Positions 1-8,560 of a DNA stretch of 64,000 bases are shown in pieces. Within the stretch, counting starts at the first letter, position 1. Each line of letters opens with the position of its first letter. Made by a program: the position numbers and the translations under genes. Origin of the DNA: Streptococcus mitis (GTDB lineage: Bacteria; Bacillota; Bacilli; Lactobacillales; Streptococcaceae); contig NZ_CAMIAF010000012.1 in the NCBI RefSeq assembly GCF_946190375.1, positions 1-64,000 on the forward strand, written 5' to 3'. The notes under the pieces are model-generated. The model saw nothing but the letters and a program-made list of their open reading frames with translations. It had not been told where the DNA came from and did not search any database.

Positions 1-33
1 TAATTCCACCATAAAAATCCGTTTTAAACTAAT

Positions 34-58
34 TTCCACTTTGGCAAGGCAAGTGGAA
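34..58. terminator. Hairpin near left edge
   Basis: TTCCACTT and AAGTGGAA form an 8-bp perfect stem around a 9-nt loop. There is no proper T-run on either side, so it may be a weak terminator of a gene lying left of the window or just a hairpin. No gene is visible in the first 100 bases. Confidence 0.3.
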
Positions 59-103
59 GTTACTTTGAGAAGTTACCGTAGTGAAAATAAAGCTTAAAAC
101 CCC

Positions 104-132
104 TTTACAAATCTAGCCATTCATGGTAGAAT
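104..132 (+). promoter_or_regulatory. Promoter of rpsD
   Basis: A TTTACA -35 box (104-109) and a TAGAAT -10 box (127-132) are separated by 17 bp, close to the sigma-A consensus. Transcription would start near 139, leaving an untranslated leader of about 150 nt before rpsD. Confidence 0.75.
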
Positions 133-138
133 GGATTT

Positions 139-291
139 TGTGCGAAATATCAGCAGGAAAGCATGAAGCTCGTCAACAGGTGTCTTATGATAAGTAACCT
201 TGGCTGTTTAGGCGAAGGGCATCTGCACGAATCAGGGCTTTCTAAGTGACTATTTCCACCGAAATATTATTTATATCAGGAGGACATTCAC
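139..291 (+). promoter_or_regulatory. Long 5' leader of rpsD, possible S4 autoregulatory leader
   Basis: About 150 nt of non-coding, GC-richer sequence separates the promoter from the rpsD ribosome site. In Bacillus, rpsD is repressed by S4 binding its own leader RNA, so a similar autoregulatory structure is a reasonable inference here. I did not fold it and cannot match it confidently to the known S4 leader motif. Confidence 0.4.
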
Positions 292-903
292 ATGTCACGT
301 TATACAGGACCATCTTGGAAACAAGCTCGTCGCCTTGGCCTTTCACTTACAGGTACAGGTAAAGAATTGGCACGTCGTAACTACGTACCAGGACAACACG
401 GACCAAACAACCGTTCAAAATTGTCAGAATACGGTTTGCAATTGGCTGAAAAACAAAAACTTCGTTTCACTTACGGTGTAGGTGAAAAACAATTCCGTAA
501 CTTGTTCGTACAAGCTACAAAAATCAAAGGCGGAATCCTAGGTTTCAACTTCATGCTTCTTTTGGAACGTCGTTTGGATAACGTTGTTTACCGTCTTGGT
601 CTTGCGACTACTCGTCGTCAAGCTCGTCAATTCGTAAACCACGGTCACATCCTTGTTGACGGAAAACGTGTTGATATCCCATCATACCGCGTAACTCCAG
701 GTCAAGTGATCTCAGTTCGTGAGAAATCATTGAAAGTTCCAGCAATCCTTGAAGCAGTAGAAGCTACTCTTGGACGTCCAGCATTTGTATCATTCGACGC
801 TGAAAAATTGGAAGGTTCATTGACTCGTTTACCAGAACGCGACGAAATCAACCCAGAAATCAACGAAGCACTTGTCGTTGAATTCTACAACAAGATGCTT
901 TAA
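292..903 (+). CDS. rpsD: 30S ribosomal protein S4
   Basis: This is ribosomal protein S4, a primary binder of 16S rRNA that nucleates assembly of the 30S subunit body. The 203-residue length is the normal bacterial size. The N-terminus ([15 protein letters not shown]) and the S4 RNA-binding domain at about residues 92-155 ([11 protein letters not shown], then [16 protein letters not shown]) are typical. A strong AGGAGGA site (278-284) lies 7 nt before the ATG. It is a single-gene unit with its own promoter and a terminator just after it. The zinc-binding cysteines of some S4 proteins are absent, as in other streptococci. Confidence 0.98.
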   Translation: MSRYTGPSWKQARRLGLSLTGTGKELARRNYVPGQHGPNNRSKLSEYGLQLAEKQKLRFTYGVGEKQFRNLFVQATKIKGGILGFNFMLLLERRLDNVVYRLGLATTRRQARQFVNHGHILVDGKRVDIPSYRVTPGQVISVREKSLKVPAILEAVEATLGRPAFVSFDAEKLEGSLTRLPERDEINPEINEALVVEFYNKML

Positions 904-923
904 TTTTAAGAAATATCTTACAG

Positions 924-949
924 AAAGCCTACAACAGTGGGCTTTTTGT
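924..949 (+). terminator. rpsD terminator
   Basis: A 9-bp stem (AAAGCCTAC against GTGGGCTTT, one G-T wobble) with an ACAA loop is followed by TTTTTGTTTTG. This is a standard intrinsic terminator 20 nt after the rpsD stop. Confidence 0.85.
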
Positions 950-1044
950 TTTGTCTTAAAATGTTGATCTCTGGGTTTGTTTAGAGATTTGCTAGTAAGG
1001 TTATTGGTGTATCTGAGTCTATCTATGCCAATAATGACGCGATG

Positions 1045-1073
1045 TTGATGATATAAATCTGGTATGATATAAT
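1045..1073 (+). promoter_or_regulatory. Promoter of the Fst-like toxin RNA (RNA I)
   Basis: TTGATG (1045-1050), a 17-bp spacer and a perfect TATAAT (1068-1073). Transcription would start near 1080. The first part of the RNA (CCTCACTT at about 1084-1091 against AAGGGAGG at 1097-1104) can fold into a hairpin that covers the ribosome-binding site, as in Fst RNA I. Confidence 0.7.
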
Positions 1074-1105
1074 ATTTTGGCCCCCTCACTTTAATGAAGG
1101 GAGGT

Positions 1106-1134
1106 GTTATATATGCTAGAGTTATTTTCCCTTT
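1106..1134 (+). repeat. Direct repeat DRa of the par-like locus
   Basis: GTTATATATGCTAGA (1106-1120) and TTATTTTCCCTTT (1122-1134) recur at 1266-1280 and 1285-1297. In Fst/par loci such repeats lie at the 5' ends of toxin and antitoxin RNAs and form the first contacts between them. Here DRa overlaps the toxin start codon, as in the family. Confidence 0.7.
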
Positions 1135-1205
1135 TTCTAGCTCCGTTACTTGTTAACTTACTATCTGAGCTTTTCAAGCTATGGATAAAGAGACGTAGCA
1201 AGTAG
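1113..1205 (+). CDS. Fst/Ldr-family type I toxin, 30 residues
   Basis: A 30-codon ORF encodes a small hydrophobic peptide starting MLELFSLFLAPLLV and ending KLWIKRRSK. The pattern of a single membrane helix containing A-P-L-L-V followed by a charged tail matches the Fst toxins of enterococcal par loci and their chromosomal relatives, which insert in the membrane. A GGGAGG site (1099-1104) precedes the ATG by 8 nt and can be sequestered in a 5' hairpin. Surrounding features (own promoter, direct repeats at both RNA ends, shared terminator, converging antisense promoter) complete a par-type cassette, which supports the call more strongly than the peptide alone. Toxicity is inferred from family resemblance. 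Confidence 0.75.
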   Translation: MLELFSLFLAPLLVNLLSELFKLWIKRRSK

Positions 1206-1229
1206 CATTTAACCCTTTTAGAGGGTAGC

Positions 1230-1265
1230 AAAAAACCCCATCGGTGGTACGGTGGGGCTTTTTTA
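1230..1265. terminator. Bidirectional terminator shared by toxin and antitoxin RNAs
   Basis: AAAAAACCCCATC pairs with GGTGGGG(C)TTTTTT around an 8-nt loop, giving a T-run on both strands. It sits between the converging toxin and antisense transcripts. A second small hairpin (ACCC TTTTAGA GGGT) lies at 1212-1225. Confidence 0.75.
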
Positions 1266-1297
1266 GTTATATATGCTAGAAGCATTATTTTCCCTTT
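1266..1297 (+). repeat. Direct repeat DRb of the par-like locus
   Basis: This is the second copy of the two repeat blocks found at 1106-1134, 160 bp downstream. It lies at the 5' end of the predicted antisense RNA. Confidence 0.7.
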
Positions 1298-1305
1298 ATG
1301 CTTTC

Positions 1306-1334
1306 ATTCTAACACACCCCCTCTGATTTTTCAA
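1306..1334 (-). promoter_or_regulatory. Promoter of the antitoxin RNA
   Basis: Minus-strand TTGAAA and TAGAAT hexamers with exactly 17 bp between them point leftwards into the par-like cassette. Confidence 0.7.
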
Positions 1335-1516
1335 GCTTTTGTTTTGATATTTTCCCAGAGTGTGTTTGTGGTTTGAGTCCGCTTCACTGAAATTAGCACA
1401 CACGCTTCTAGCCTCCATTCTACAGCAAAGAAATCAACTCTTTTCTAGGGGATTTCCGCCCTCATTTTGCTCTTTTGTGCTAAAATAGACTTATAAATTG
1501 AAAATAAGGAATGTTT

Positions 1517-2323
1517 ATGAAATCAGGTAATGGTTTTTGGAAAGGCTGTCTCTATTTTTGGGGCTTCTTGTTCTTATTGGGCCTGTTGGTCCAATATGCT
1601 CTTCCGCTTGCGGCTTGTGTCCTGCTAGGCTATGGTGGTTATCGCCTCTATAAACGTTGGCGCTATCCTCTTTTGCAGGATCGTTCGCTCGACGATCGGA
1701 TTGAGCTTTTAAAAGCTCGGATTCGTCAGGCGGACAAAGATATTCAGCAGTTAGAGGGAGTCTTGGTAGAGAAAGGTTCAGAGTCCTATAAGAGTCTGGC
1801 CAATCAAGTATTAATCGAACTGCGGGAAATCCATCAGGAGGCGGATCGTCTCAAGTCCTATATCGATGCTGATGTCTATAATCGTATTGATAAAAAGGTT
1901 CGTACAGTAAGGGCAAACATCGATGTTCAGCTAGAACGTTTGGATAGAGAAAGTCAGGTAGACCTTGAAAATGCGGAGCCAGAGGAATTAGCTCCAGAAT
2001 TATCCCAGACCTTGGCTAATATTGCCATTGACCATCAGGCCATTTTAGACAAGATTGCCACTTCTGCCGAGGGGGATAAGGAAGAATTGACTGCCATTCA
2101 TAGTTTGAAGATGGAGAAATTCCAAACGATTCTAGAAGGTTATTTAAAGATTAAGGCCAATCCGAAGAACTATAATCGGGCAGAAGAACGTTTGCAGCAA
2201 GCTAAAGCAGCTATCGAACAATTTGACCTTGAGCTGGACCAAGTCTTGAGAGAACTCAATGAAACAGATATGCGTGATTTTGATATCAGTCTGCGTATCC
2301 TAGAAAAAGATCGTAAAGAATAG
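1517..2323 (+). CDS. XpaC-like / 5-bromo-4-chloroindolyl phosphate hydrolysis family protein
   Basis: A 268-residue protein with an N-terminal hydrophobic segment (about residues 8-40: FWGFLFLLGLLVQYALPLAACVLLG) followed by a long, charged, helical cytoplasmic part. It resembles the XpaC-like family that commonly sits next to telA; the biochemical role is not established. The in-frame ATG at 1511 is only one base from the AAGGA site (1506-1510), so the ATG at 1517 with 6-nt spacing is preferred. An extended -10 (TGCTAAAAT, about 1478-1486) precedes it; otherwise 1335-1470 looks empty. Its last ~110 residues (LAPEL... to ...DFDISLRILEKD) are clearly related to the N-terminus of the HsdR protein encoded at 3956. 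Confidence 0.7.
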   Translation: MKSGNGFWKGCLYFWGFLFLLGLLVQYALPLAACVLLGYGGYRLYKRWRYPLLQDRSLDDRIELLKARIRQADKDIQQLEGVLVEKGSESYKSLANQVLIELREIHQEADRLKSYIDADVYNRIDKKVRTVRANIDVQLERLDRESQVDLENAEPEELAPELSQTLANIAIDHQAILDKIATSAEGDKEELTAIHSLKMEKFQTILEGYLKIKANPKNYNRAEERLQQAKAAIEQFDLELDQVLRELNETDMRDFDISLRILEKDRKE

Positions 2324-2344
2324 GTTAGAAACAAAGGAGTAACC

Positions 2345-3592
2345 ATGACAGAATTTAATTTTGATATTGACCAGATTGCCAATAATACGGTAGCTAAGGT
2401 GGATAAAACAACCCAAATCATCGAGACCAATACTGGCTCGGACAAGACCTTGACCTTCCTTGAAAAGTTGAGCCCTGAGCAACAAGAAGGGATCAAGGCG
2501 CACGTGCCCCAGCTAGTAGACCAGTTTGTTACCAATCAAAATTCTCTTTTGGATTTTGGCCAATCTGCTGTAGAAGGTGTGAACAATACGGTCAATCGTA
2601 TCTTGTCAGAGCAAAAGAAACTGCAGATTCCCCAAGTGGATGATTTACTCAAGAATACCAACCGTGAGTTGCAAGGCTTTGTAGTTAAATACAAGAACGC
2701 TGAGATTGCTGAGTTAGAAGAAAAGCCAAACTTTTTGCAACGATTGTTTAACAAGAGTAAAAATACCCTACAGGAATTTTACTTTGATTCAAAAACAGTA
2801 GAGCAAAAGCTCGATGGTATGGCAGCCGCAGTGGTCAAGCAAGAAGATGTGCTAGCTCGAAATATCGTCTCTGCTGAGATGTTGATTGAGGACAATACCA
2901 AATCTATTGAAAATCTAGTGGGAGTGATTTCCTTTATCGAAGCCAGCCAGACAGAAGCTGGCAAGCGCGCTGCCGAACTGAAAGCTCAAGCTGATCAACT
3001 CGATACAAGTACGGTAGAATACCAGACCAAGTCACAAGAATTGGCCCGCATGGCTGAAGTAGTCAATACACTGGAACAACAGCACACTGAGTATGTCAGC
3101 CGTCTCTATGTTGCCTGGGCAACAACACCTCAGATGCGCAATCTTGTGAAGGTGTCATCTGATATGCGCCAAAAATTGGGCATGCTTCGTCGTAATACGA
3201 TTCCAACAATGAAGCTTTCCATTGCCCAACTTGGTATTTTGCAACAATCAATGAAATCAGGTGTCGTGGCAGATGCCATTGTCAATGCCAATAATGCTGC
3301 CCTTCAGATGCTAGCTGAAACCAGTAAGGAAGTGATTCCGCAGATGGAACGAATTGCCCAAAGTCCGACAGTCGCTGTTGAGTCTGTTACCAAACTGGCT
3401 GAAAGTCTGGTCGCTCAAAACCAAGGTATCGTCGCAGCAATTGAATTGGGACGCCAGAAACGTGCCCAACTAGAAACAACTATCGTCAAGTCCGCAGAAA
3501 TGATCAACGATTCTGTCAAACTACGCGATGAGAAAATCGTCCAAGCCCTTCTCGACCAAGGAAAGGCCGCCCAGAAAGAAGTACAAGAATAA
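2345..3592 (+). CDS. telA: TelA family protein (toxic anion resistance family)
   Basis: A 415-residue, almost entirely helical, charged cytoplasmic protein. The pattern around LEKLSPEQQEGIKAHVPQLV, then AWATTPQMRNLVKVSSDMRQKLG and the C-terminal NQGIVAAIELGRQKR stretch is typical of TelA, a family named for tellurite resistance but whose normal role is unclear. It starts 21 nt after the XpaC-like gene behind an AAAGGAG site, so the two form an operon. Membership in the family is secure; a resistance phenotype is not implied. Confidence 0.88.
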   Translation: MTEFNFDIDQIANNTVAKVDKTTQIIETNTGSDKTLTFLEKLSPEQQEGIKAHVPQLVDQFVTNQNSLLDFGQSAVEGVNNTVNRILSEQKKLQIPQVDDLLKNTNRELQGFVVKYKNAEIAELEEKPNFLQRLFNKSKNTLQEFYFDSKTVEQKLDGMAAAVVKQEDVLARNIVSAEMLIEDNTKSIENLVGVISFIEASQTEAGKRAAELKAQADQLDTSTVEYQTKSQELARMAEVVNTLEQQHTEYVSRLYVAWATTPQMRNLVKVSSDMRQKLGMLRRNTIPTMKLSIAQLGILQQSMKSGVVADAIVNANNAALQMLAETSKEVIPQMERIAQSPTVAVESVTKLAESLVAQNQGIVAAIELGRQKRAQLETTIVKSAEMINDSVKLRDEKIVQALLDQGKAAQKEVQE

Positions 3593-3597
3593 CACAC

Positions 3598-3630
3598 AAG
3601 TCCCTTGTAATGTAGATTTGCAGGGGATTT
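3598..3630 (+). terminator. telA terminator
   Basis: AAGTCCCTTG pairs with GCAGGGGATTT over a 12-nt loop, with two G-T pairs, followed by TTTTGCTT. It is a moderate terminator directly after the telA stop. Confidence 0.6.
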
Positions 3631-3738
3631 TGCTTGGTCTAGGAGTTTTTACCAACTATCATTAGTGACCAGCAAGTCAGTTTACTCTGAAATAGAGATA
3701 AAAGCATGGGAAATCTTTTCCCAAGGAGTCTTTTATGA

Positions 3739-3744
3739 TACAAT
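3739..3744 (+). promoter_or_regulatory. Extended -10 promoter in the telA-hsdR gap
   Basis: TATGATACAAT contains an extended -10 (TGaTACAAT). It would start an RNA near 3751 that runs through the AT repeat to the hairpin at 3901-3931, just ahead of hsdR. The -35 region is weak. Confidence 0.45.
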
Positions 3745-3843
3745 AGAAGGAAGTAAAGGCGCTGTTTTTTCGATGCCGCAACGCCTTGGATGAATGAAAA
3801 GGAAGAGTCCCCATGGTTTTCAGATTTAAGCAAATAACTAGCT

Positions 3844-3879
<36 letters not shown>

Positions 3880-3900
3880 CGCGTTTTCATACCCATTTTC

Positions 3901-3931
3901 AAAACCTACCAATCTTTTTGGTAGGCTTTTT
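3901..3931 (+). terminator. Terminator-like hairpin directly upstream of hsdR
   Basis: CCTACCAA pairs perfectly with TTGGTAGG around a 5-nt loop and is followed by CTTTTTG. It ends only about 14-24 nt before the hsdR start, so it either ends a short upstream RNA or attenuates hsdR. Confidence 0.7.
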
Positions 3932-3955
3932 GCGTTGTAGAAATGGGGTATGAAC

Positions 3956-6900
3956 ATGGCTTACACCTTATCAAAAGAATTAGAGCAAGAGCTCATCGTT
4001 TTAGCACCTGAGTTGCAGGCTAGTTATGCTGCCATCGTAGAATACCTAGAAGCTATCAACCAGAAAGAAGCATCTGGAAGTAACTCTCAGGAACTCCAGA
4101 ACCAGCTTACTATTCAGCTGGGACGTTTAGAAGATTTGGTGCAGGGCTATATCCAAATAAAGAAGAAACCGCATCACTACCTAGATGCAGATAAAGATCT
4201 GACGGCAGCCTATCAAGCCATAAAAGGGACGGAGCAAGATCTTCTCAAAAAATTGCAACATCTCAATCAAGCAGCCTTGCAGGATTTCCATATCAGCCAG
4301 AGACTCTCTCCCAAAGATGAGACTGCTATCCCTGTAGCAGGTAAAGCCAAAACCAAACAGGAATTGGCTATCGAGCGGGATTTAATCAATCAGCTGACAA
4401 GGGGAGAAAGTCAATGGGTGTATCGACCTGAGCTAAACACGGAGGACCTCCTATGGGGAAACTTTTTTGCCAAGCTGGAAGCTAATAATGTCCGCATTTT
4501 GCAAGACCATCCCCTTACAAATTCAGAGAAAAATCAAATCAAAAACCAGCTCAATTTTGTCAACTTTTATGAAGCAGCTAAGTGGATAGCAGGGGAAAAT
4601 GGCATTGCCAAGGTGCAGGTTCAACGTGAAGATGCTAGTTTAGGAACCATTCGCTTGGAAGTCTTATGGAGAAACAATGTCGCTGGTGGCAAATCCAGCT
4701 ATGAGGTTGTCAACCAAGTCATCACAGGCGGAGAAGGGATTCGCCAGCGCCGTGGGGATGTGACTTTGCTAATCAATGGTCTGCCCATGATTCAAATCGA
4801 ACTGAAAAGCCGTTCTCATCCTTATATGGATGCTTTTCGTCAGATTAAGAAATACGACCAAGAAGGACAGTTCAGAGGTATTTTTTCAAGTCTGCAGATG
4901 TTTGTCGTCTCTAATGTCACAGACACCCGCTACATCGCTGCTGCCAAATCCAACAAGCTAAATGAACGCTTCTTGACCAAGTGGGTGGATAGTGAAAATA
5001 GACCTCAACCTCAACTATTTGACTTTGCTGAGTCTGTCTTGTCCATACCGAGAGCCCACGAGATGGTCATGCAGTATTCTGTCATTGATGATGATAAGAA
5101 GTCCTTGATTTTATTGCGCCCCTATCAGGTTCATGCTATTGAGGCCATCCGTGAAGCCAGTCGCAAGCGCCAGTCAGGCTATATCTGGCATACGACTGGT
5201 TCAGGAAAGACCCTGACCTCCTATAAGGTTTCGCGCAATCTGCTCCAGATTCCATCTATCGAAAAGACCATCTTTGTGATTGATAGGACAGACCTCGACC
5301 AGCAGACGACCAGTTCTTTTCAGTCTTACGCAGAGAACGATATGATCGATATCGACGAGACCGATGATACACAGGAATTGGTTAAAAATCTGGCTTCTGA
5401 TGATCGCCGTGTCGTTGTGACGACCATCCAGAAAATCAATGCTATGATTCGTCAGTTTGATGAAGGACGTCACCAAAAGGTTTACAATCGTATCAAGCAA
5501 CTCAAACTAGCCTTTGTCGTCGATGAATGCCATCGCGCAGTGACTCCTGAACGCCAGCGCCACCTAGAGCACTTCTTTACAAATTCTCTCTGGTATGGAT
5601 TTACAGGGACTCCTATCTTTACGGAAAATAAACGTGAACAAAAAGGAGACCTTGCTCAGACGACCGAAGAGCAGTACGGTGACTGCCTCCACCAATATAC
5701 TGTCAAAGAAGCCATTCATGACAAGGCGGTTCTTGGCTTTAATGTAGAGTATCAAACAACCATGCCTGGTTGGGCAGAAGATGAGATTGACGAGGAGCGC
5801 TATGATGACGAAGGCCACATGCTTGCCGTTTTAGACGCCATTCTCAATCGCTCAAGACGCAAACTCGGCTTCCAAAATGGGGTAGGAAAAACCTATGAAG
5901 CCATTTTGACCGTCAAAAGCATTGCCCGTGCACAGGCCTATTATAACCTGATTAAGCAAGTCAAAAATGGAGAGAAGTCTTTAAGCATCTCGGAAAATGT
6001 TAAAAAGGTCTTACCAGACTTTCCTAAGGTTGCCATTACCTATTCTGTGACAGAAAATGAAGCAGACTCCTATGTCAACCAAGCCTACATGGAGGAGAGT
6101 TTAGAAGACTACAATGCCATGTTTGGTACCCACTTTAGCTTAGCGACCATTGCTTCCTACAATAGTGACCTCAATGACCGTCTGGCCCGTAAGAAAGAAC
6201 GCTTTGCCTTCCGTGAAGAGCAATTGGACCTTGTTATCGTGGTGGACCGCTTGCTGACAGGCTTTGATGCCCCTTGTCTATCGACTCTGTTCATGGACCG
6301 TCAGCCCATGAAACCCCAGCATATCATTCAGGCCTTTTCACGAACCAATCGCCTCTTTGATGAAGGTAAGAAATTCGGCCAAATCGTCACCTTCCAAACG
6401 CCTGACCGCTTTAAAGAAAAGGTGGATGAAGCTCTGAGCCTCTACTCAAATGGGGGTGAAACTAGTGTCTTAGCCCCAGAATGGCAGGAGGAGAAGGCCA
6501 AGTTTCTTGAGAAGGTTCATCAACTACTAGCCATCGCTCCAAGTCCAGAGCAGGTGCCTGATTTGGATACAGCGACAGATGCAGAATTAAAACGCTTTGC
6601 CAAGGCCTTTCAAGAATTTGACAAGCTCCTATCCTCTATACAAGTCTATTCGGACTATGATGAGAAAGTCATCCTCAGAGAGATTGGTCTCAGCCTAGAA
6701 GATATCGAGAACTTTGCCGGCCAGTATCAAAATGTCATCGAAGAGCTCCGCAGACGCAGAAAAGAAGACCAAGAAGATGAAGGTGTCCTACTGGATATCG
6801 AGTATGAGCTAGAATCCATCCGCACCGACGAGATAAACTATCACTATATCCTCTCTCTCATCCAAGCTTTGATTGAAAATCGGGAAAACCTCATTGGTAA

Positions 6901-7318
6901 AAAGGAAAAGAGTCTGGTAGATAACTATATCGAAGATTTGAACAAATTCAATCCCAAGTTATCAAGCCTCATCTCCAAACTCTGGCAGAATGTCCAAGCT
7001 GATGCCAAGAGCTATCAGGGTCAGTCTGTAACCCATAAGTTGGATGAGATGATTGAGCTAACAACTCAGAAAAAGATTCGTGAAACGGCAGATTATTGGC
7101 AGATAGGAGAGGATGAACTTCAGTTCGTAGTGGACAACTACCGTATCGGACGCGACAAGCAAAATGGTGAAAAAGCCATCACTGAGTCTCAGGACTATCT
7201 GGCCTATAAGGAAGCCCATGGAGACAAGGCACTACCAAAACTTAAATACAAAAAAGCCCTCAAAGAGGACTATATGCGCATGATTTCAGAGGATATCCTA
7301 CCACTAAGGGGGAGATAA
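3956..7318 (+). CDS. hsdR: Type I restriction enzyme R subunit, with extra N-terminal domain
   Basis: HsdR is the ATP-dependent motor and nuclease of a type I restriction complex. The nuclease motif is seen around residues 268-284 (G-D-V then E-L-K); the helicase has HTTGSGKT (about 414-418), the DEAH-like VDECHRA (about 523) and GFTGTPIF. It most resembles the EcoR124I type, but at 1120 residues it is longer than that family's ~1040. The surplus is the first ~125 residues, which match the C-terminus of the XpaC-like protein upstream: 22 of 61 identical in an ungapped by-eye alignment (DNA 4136-4318 against 2129-2311), beginning with a shared LAPEL. The ATG at 3950 is too close to GGGG (3945-3948), so 3956 is preferred. 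No frameshift is seen. Confidence 0.93.
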   Translation: MAYTLSKELEQELIVLAPELQASYAAIVEYLEAINQKEASGSNSQELQNQLTIQLGRLEDLVQGYIQIKKKPHHYLDADKDLTAAYQAIKGTEQDLLKKLQHLNQAALQDFHISQRLSPKDETAIPVAGKAKTKQELAIERDLINQLTRGESQWVYRPELNTEDLLWGNFFAKLEANNVRILQDHPLTNSEKNQIKNQLNFVNFYEAAKWIAGENGIAKVQVQREDASLGTIRLEVLWRNNVAGGKSSYEVVNQVITGGEGIRQRRGDVTLLINGLPMIQIELKSRSHPYMDAFRQIKKYDQEGQFRGIFSSLQMFVVSNVTDTRYIAAAKSNKLNERFLTKWVDSENRPQPQLFDFAESVLSIPRAHEMVMQYSVIDDDKKSLILLRPYQVHAIEAIREASRKRQSGYIWHTTGSGKTLTSYKVSRNLLQIPSIEKTIFVIDRTDLDQQTTSSFQSYAENDMIDIDETDDTQELVKNLASDDRRVVVTTIQKINAMIRQFDEGRHQKVYNRIKQLKLAFVVDECHRAVTPERQRHLEHFFTNSLWYGFTGTPIFTENKREQKGDLAQTTEEQYGDCLHQYTVKEAIHDKAVLGFNVEYQTTMPGWAEDEIDEERYDDEGHMLAVLDAILNRSRRKLGFQNGVGKTYEAILTVKSIARAQAYYNLIKQVKNGEKSLSISENVKKVLPDFPKVAITYSVTENEADSYVNQAYMEESLEDYNAMFGTHFSLATIASYNSDLNDRLARKKERFAFREEQLDLVIVVDRLLTGFDAPCLSTLFMDRQPMKPQHIIQAFSRTNRLFDEGKKFGQIVTFQTPDRFKEKVDEALSLYSNGGETSVLAPEWQEEKAKFLEKVHQLLAIAPSPEQVPDLDTATDAELKRFAKAFQEFDKLLSSIQVYSDYDEKVILREIGLSLEDIENFAGQYQNVIEELRRRRKEDQEDEGVLLDIEYELESIRTDEINYHYILSLIQALIENRENLIGKKEKSLVDNYIEDLNKFNPKLSSLISKLWQNVQADAKSYQGQSVTHKLDEMIELTTQKKIRETADYWQIGEDELQFVVDNYRIGRDKQNGEKAITESQDYLAYKEAHGDKALPKLKYKKALKEDYMRMISEDILPLRGR

Positions 7319-7478
7319 AATGCTGATTTACTTCTTCTTATTTGCTAGATGTTTAACTTTATCTTGTCAAATCCTACCTTCTATTGTTTCAAAATAGGTA
7401 AAATTGAAGAATAGACATCAAAAAATAAAATCTAAAGTGTAGAAATAAGAAAATGGAGTAAAAGAAAGAAGGAACATT

Positions 7479-8549
7479 ATGGAAAAATTATTTATTATTG
7501 GAAATGGGTTTGACATGGCGCATGATTTAAAGACTAATTATCTATATTTCAAGAAGTTCGTTTATCAGCAAGCTTATGGGAAAGATGATTTATTAGAGTC
7601 GTTGCAAAGTGAAAATGCCATAAAATTATATCTGAATAGAATTGATGAAGAAATATTGCTAGAAGAAATAGAAGATTATAGTATTTCTGAAATGCAAATG
7701 GGACCAGATGGGGAAGACCTATATCCAGATGATGTAGATTTGTATAAGTTGTTGTACCAGTTAATGGGTCAAATTACAGAAACTGAGAAATTTTGGTCTG
7801 ATTTTGAAGCGAAATTAGCAGATTTTAATAAAGTGTCTATTGATACCATGGATTTTCTGGATAGTGATGGCGATTTGAATGGTTCTTTGATGGCTAATAA
7901 TGCTAATGAGTTAGGAGAAACTCTAGCTAAATATATAGATTATTCTTTAAATAAATTATTTAAATTGTGGATAGAAGAAACATATTCTGATTGGAAGGAT
8001 AGAATTCTGACTAAAGGTGAAGAATCGCACTCTAAATTATTAAAAGGTATAATTTTGGAAAATTCTGATGCATTATTTATCAATTTCAATTATACAAAAA
8101 CGTTAGAGGATTTATATAGAATTCCTGAAGAGCAAGTTTTTCATTTACATGGAGTTATTGGTGGGGAAAAATTTATTTTTGGACATGGTTTTGATGATGA
8201 AGTAAGTGATTTCAATCCTCTAGATGTAGGAGCATATCTTGAAGAAGTTGTTATAAAGTTAAAGAAACCAGTTGACAATGTATTGTCTAATTACAATGAA
8301 CTTTTTGAAAGATTATCTTCTGTCAAAGAAATTTATTTCATCGGTTTTGGAATTCGTTCAGAACAAAGATGGGTAGACAGTCCATATTTAAAAGCAATAT
8401 TTAAGGAGGCTCCAAACGCAGATATTTTACTTGATAGTTATTACCGATTTGGAAATATAGTACAAATAAAAAGAACTCTGAAAAAATTAGGCGCAGATAA
8501 AGCATATAAACTAAGATTGATAGATACAAGGGACAATCAATTGTTATAA
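7479..8549 (+). CDS. AbiH-family abortive infection protein
   Basis: A 356-residue protein beginning KLFIIGNGFDMAHDLKTNY, the hallmark N-terminus of the AbiH family of phage abortive-infection proteins, and containing NFNYTKTLEDLY (about residue 202) and HLHGVIGG...FGHGFDDE (about 222-237), also typical. The mechanism of AbiH is not well defined. It has a good AGAAGGA site and lies 160 bp after hsdR and only 11 bp before hsdS, so it is embedded inside the restriction locus. It is visibly more AT-rich than hsdR and hsdM, which suggests separate acquisition. Confidence 0.85.
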   Translation: MEKLFIIGNGFDMAHDLKTNYLYFKKFVYQQAYGKDDLLESLQSENAIKLYLNRIDEEILLEEIEDYSISEMQMGPDGEDLYPDDVDLYKLLYQLMGQITETEKFWSDFEAKLADFNKVSIDTMDFLDSDGDLNGSLMANNANELGETLAKYIDYSLNKLFKLWIEETYSDWKDRILTKGEESHSKLLKGIILENSDALFINFNYTKTLEDLYRIPEEQVFHLHGVIGGEKFIFGHGFDDEVSDFNPLDVGAYLEEVVIKLKKPVDNVLSNYNELFERLSSVKEIYFIGFGIRSEQRWVDSPYLKAIFKEAPNADILLDSYYRFGNIVQIKRTLKKLGADKAYKLRLIDTRDNQLL

Positions 8550-8560
8550 GGAGGAGCAAT

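Larger units (their letters stand above)
1230..1299 (-). ncRNA. Antitoxin RNA (RNA II) of the Fst-like locus
   Basis: On the minus strand a TTGAAA box (plus-strand 1329-1334), a 17-bp spacer and TAGAAT (1306-1311) predict a start near 1299. The RNA would run about 70 nt to the bidirectional terminator, crossing direct repeat DRb. The enterococcal RNA II is of similar size. It would pair with the toxin mRNA through the repeats and the shared terminator and block translation. No transcript data were seen. Confidence 0.65.

Noticed and set aside
829-1285. Minus-strand frames of 86 and 64 codons after rpsD
   Set aside because: They cross the rpsD terminator and the par-like cassette and show no protein-like features.
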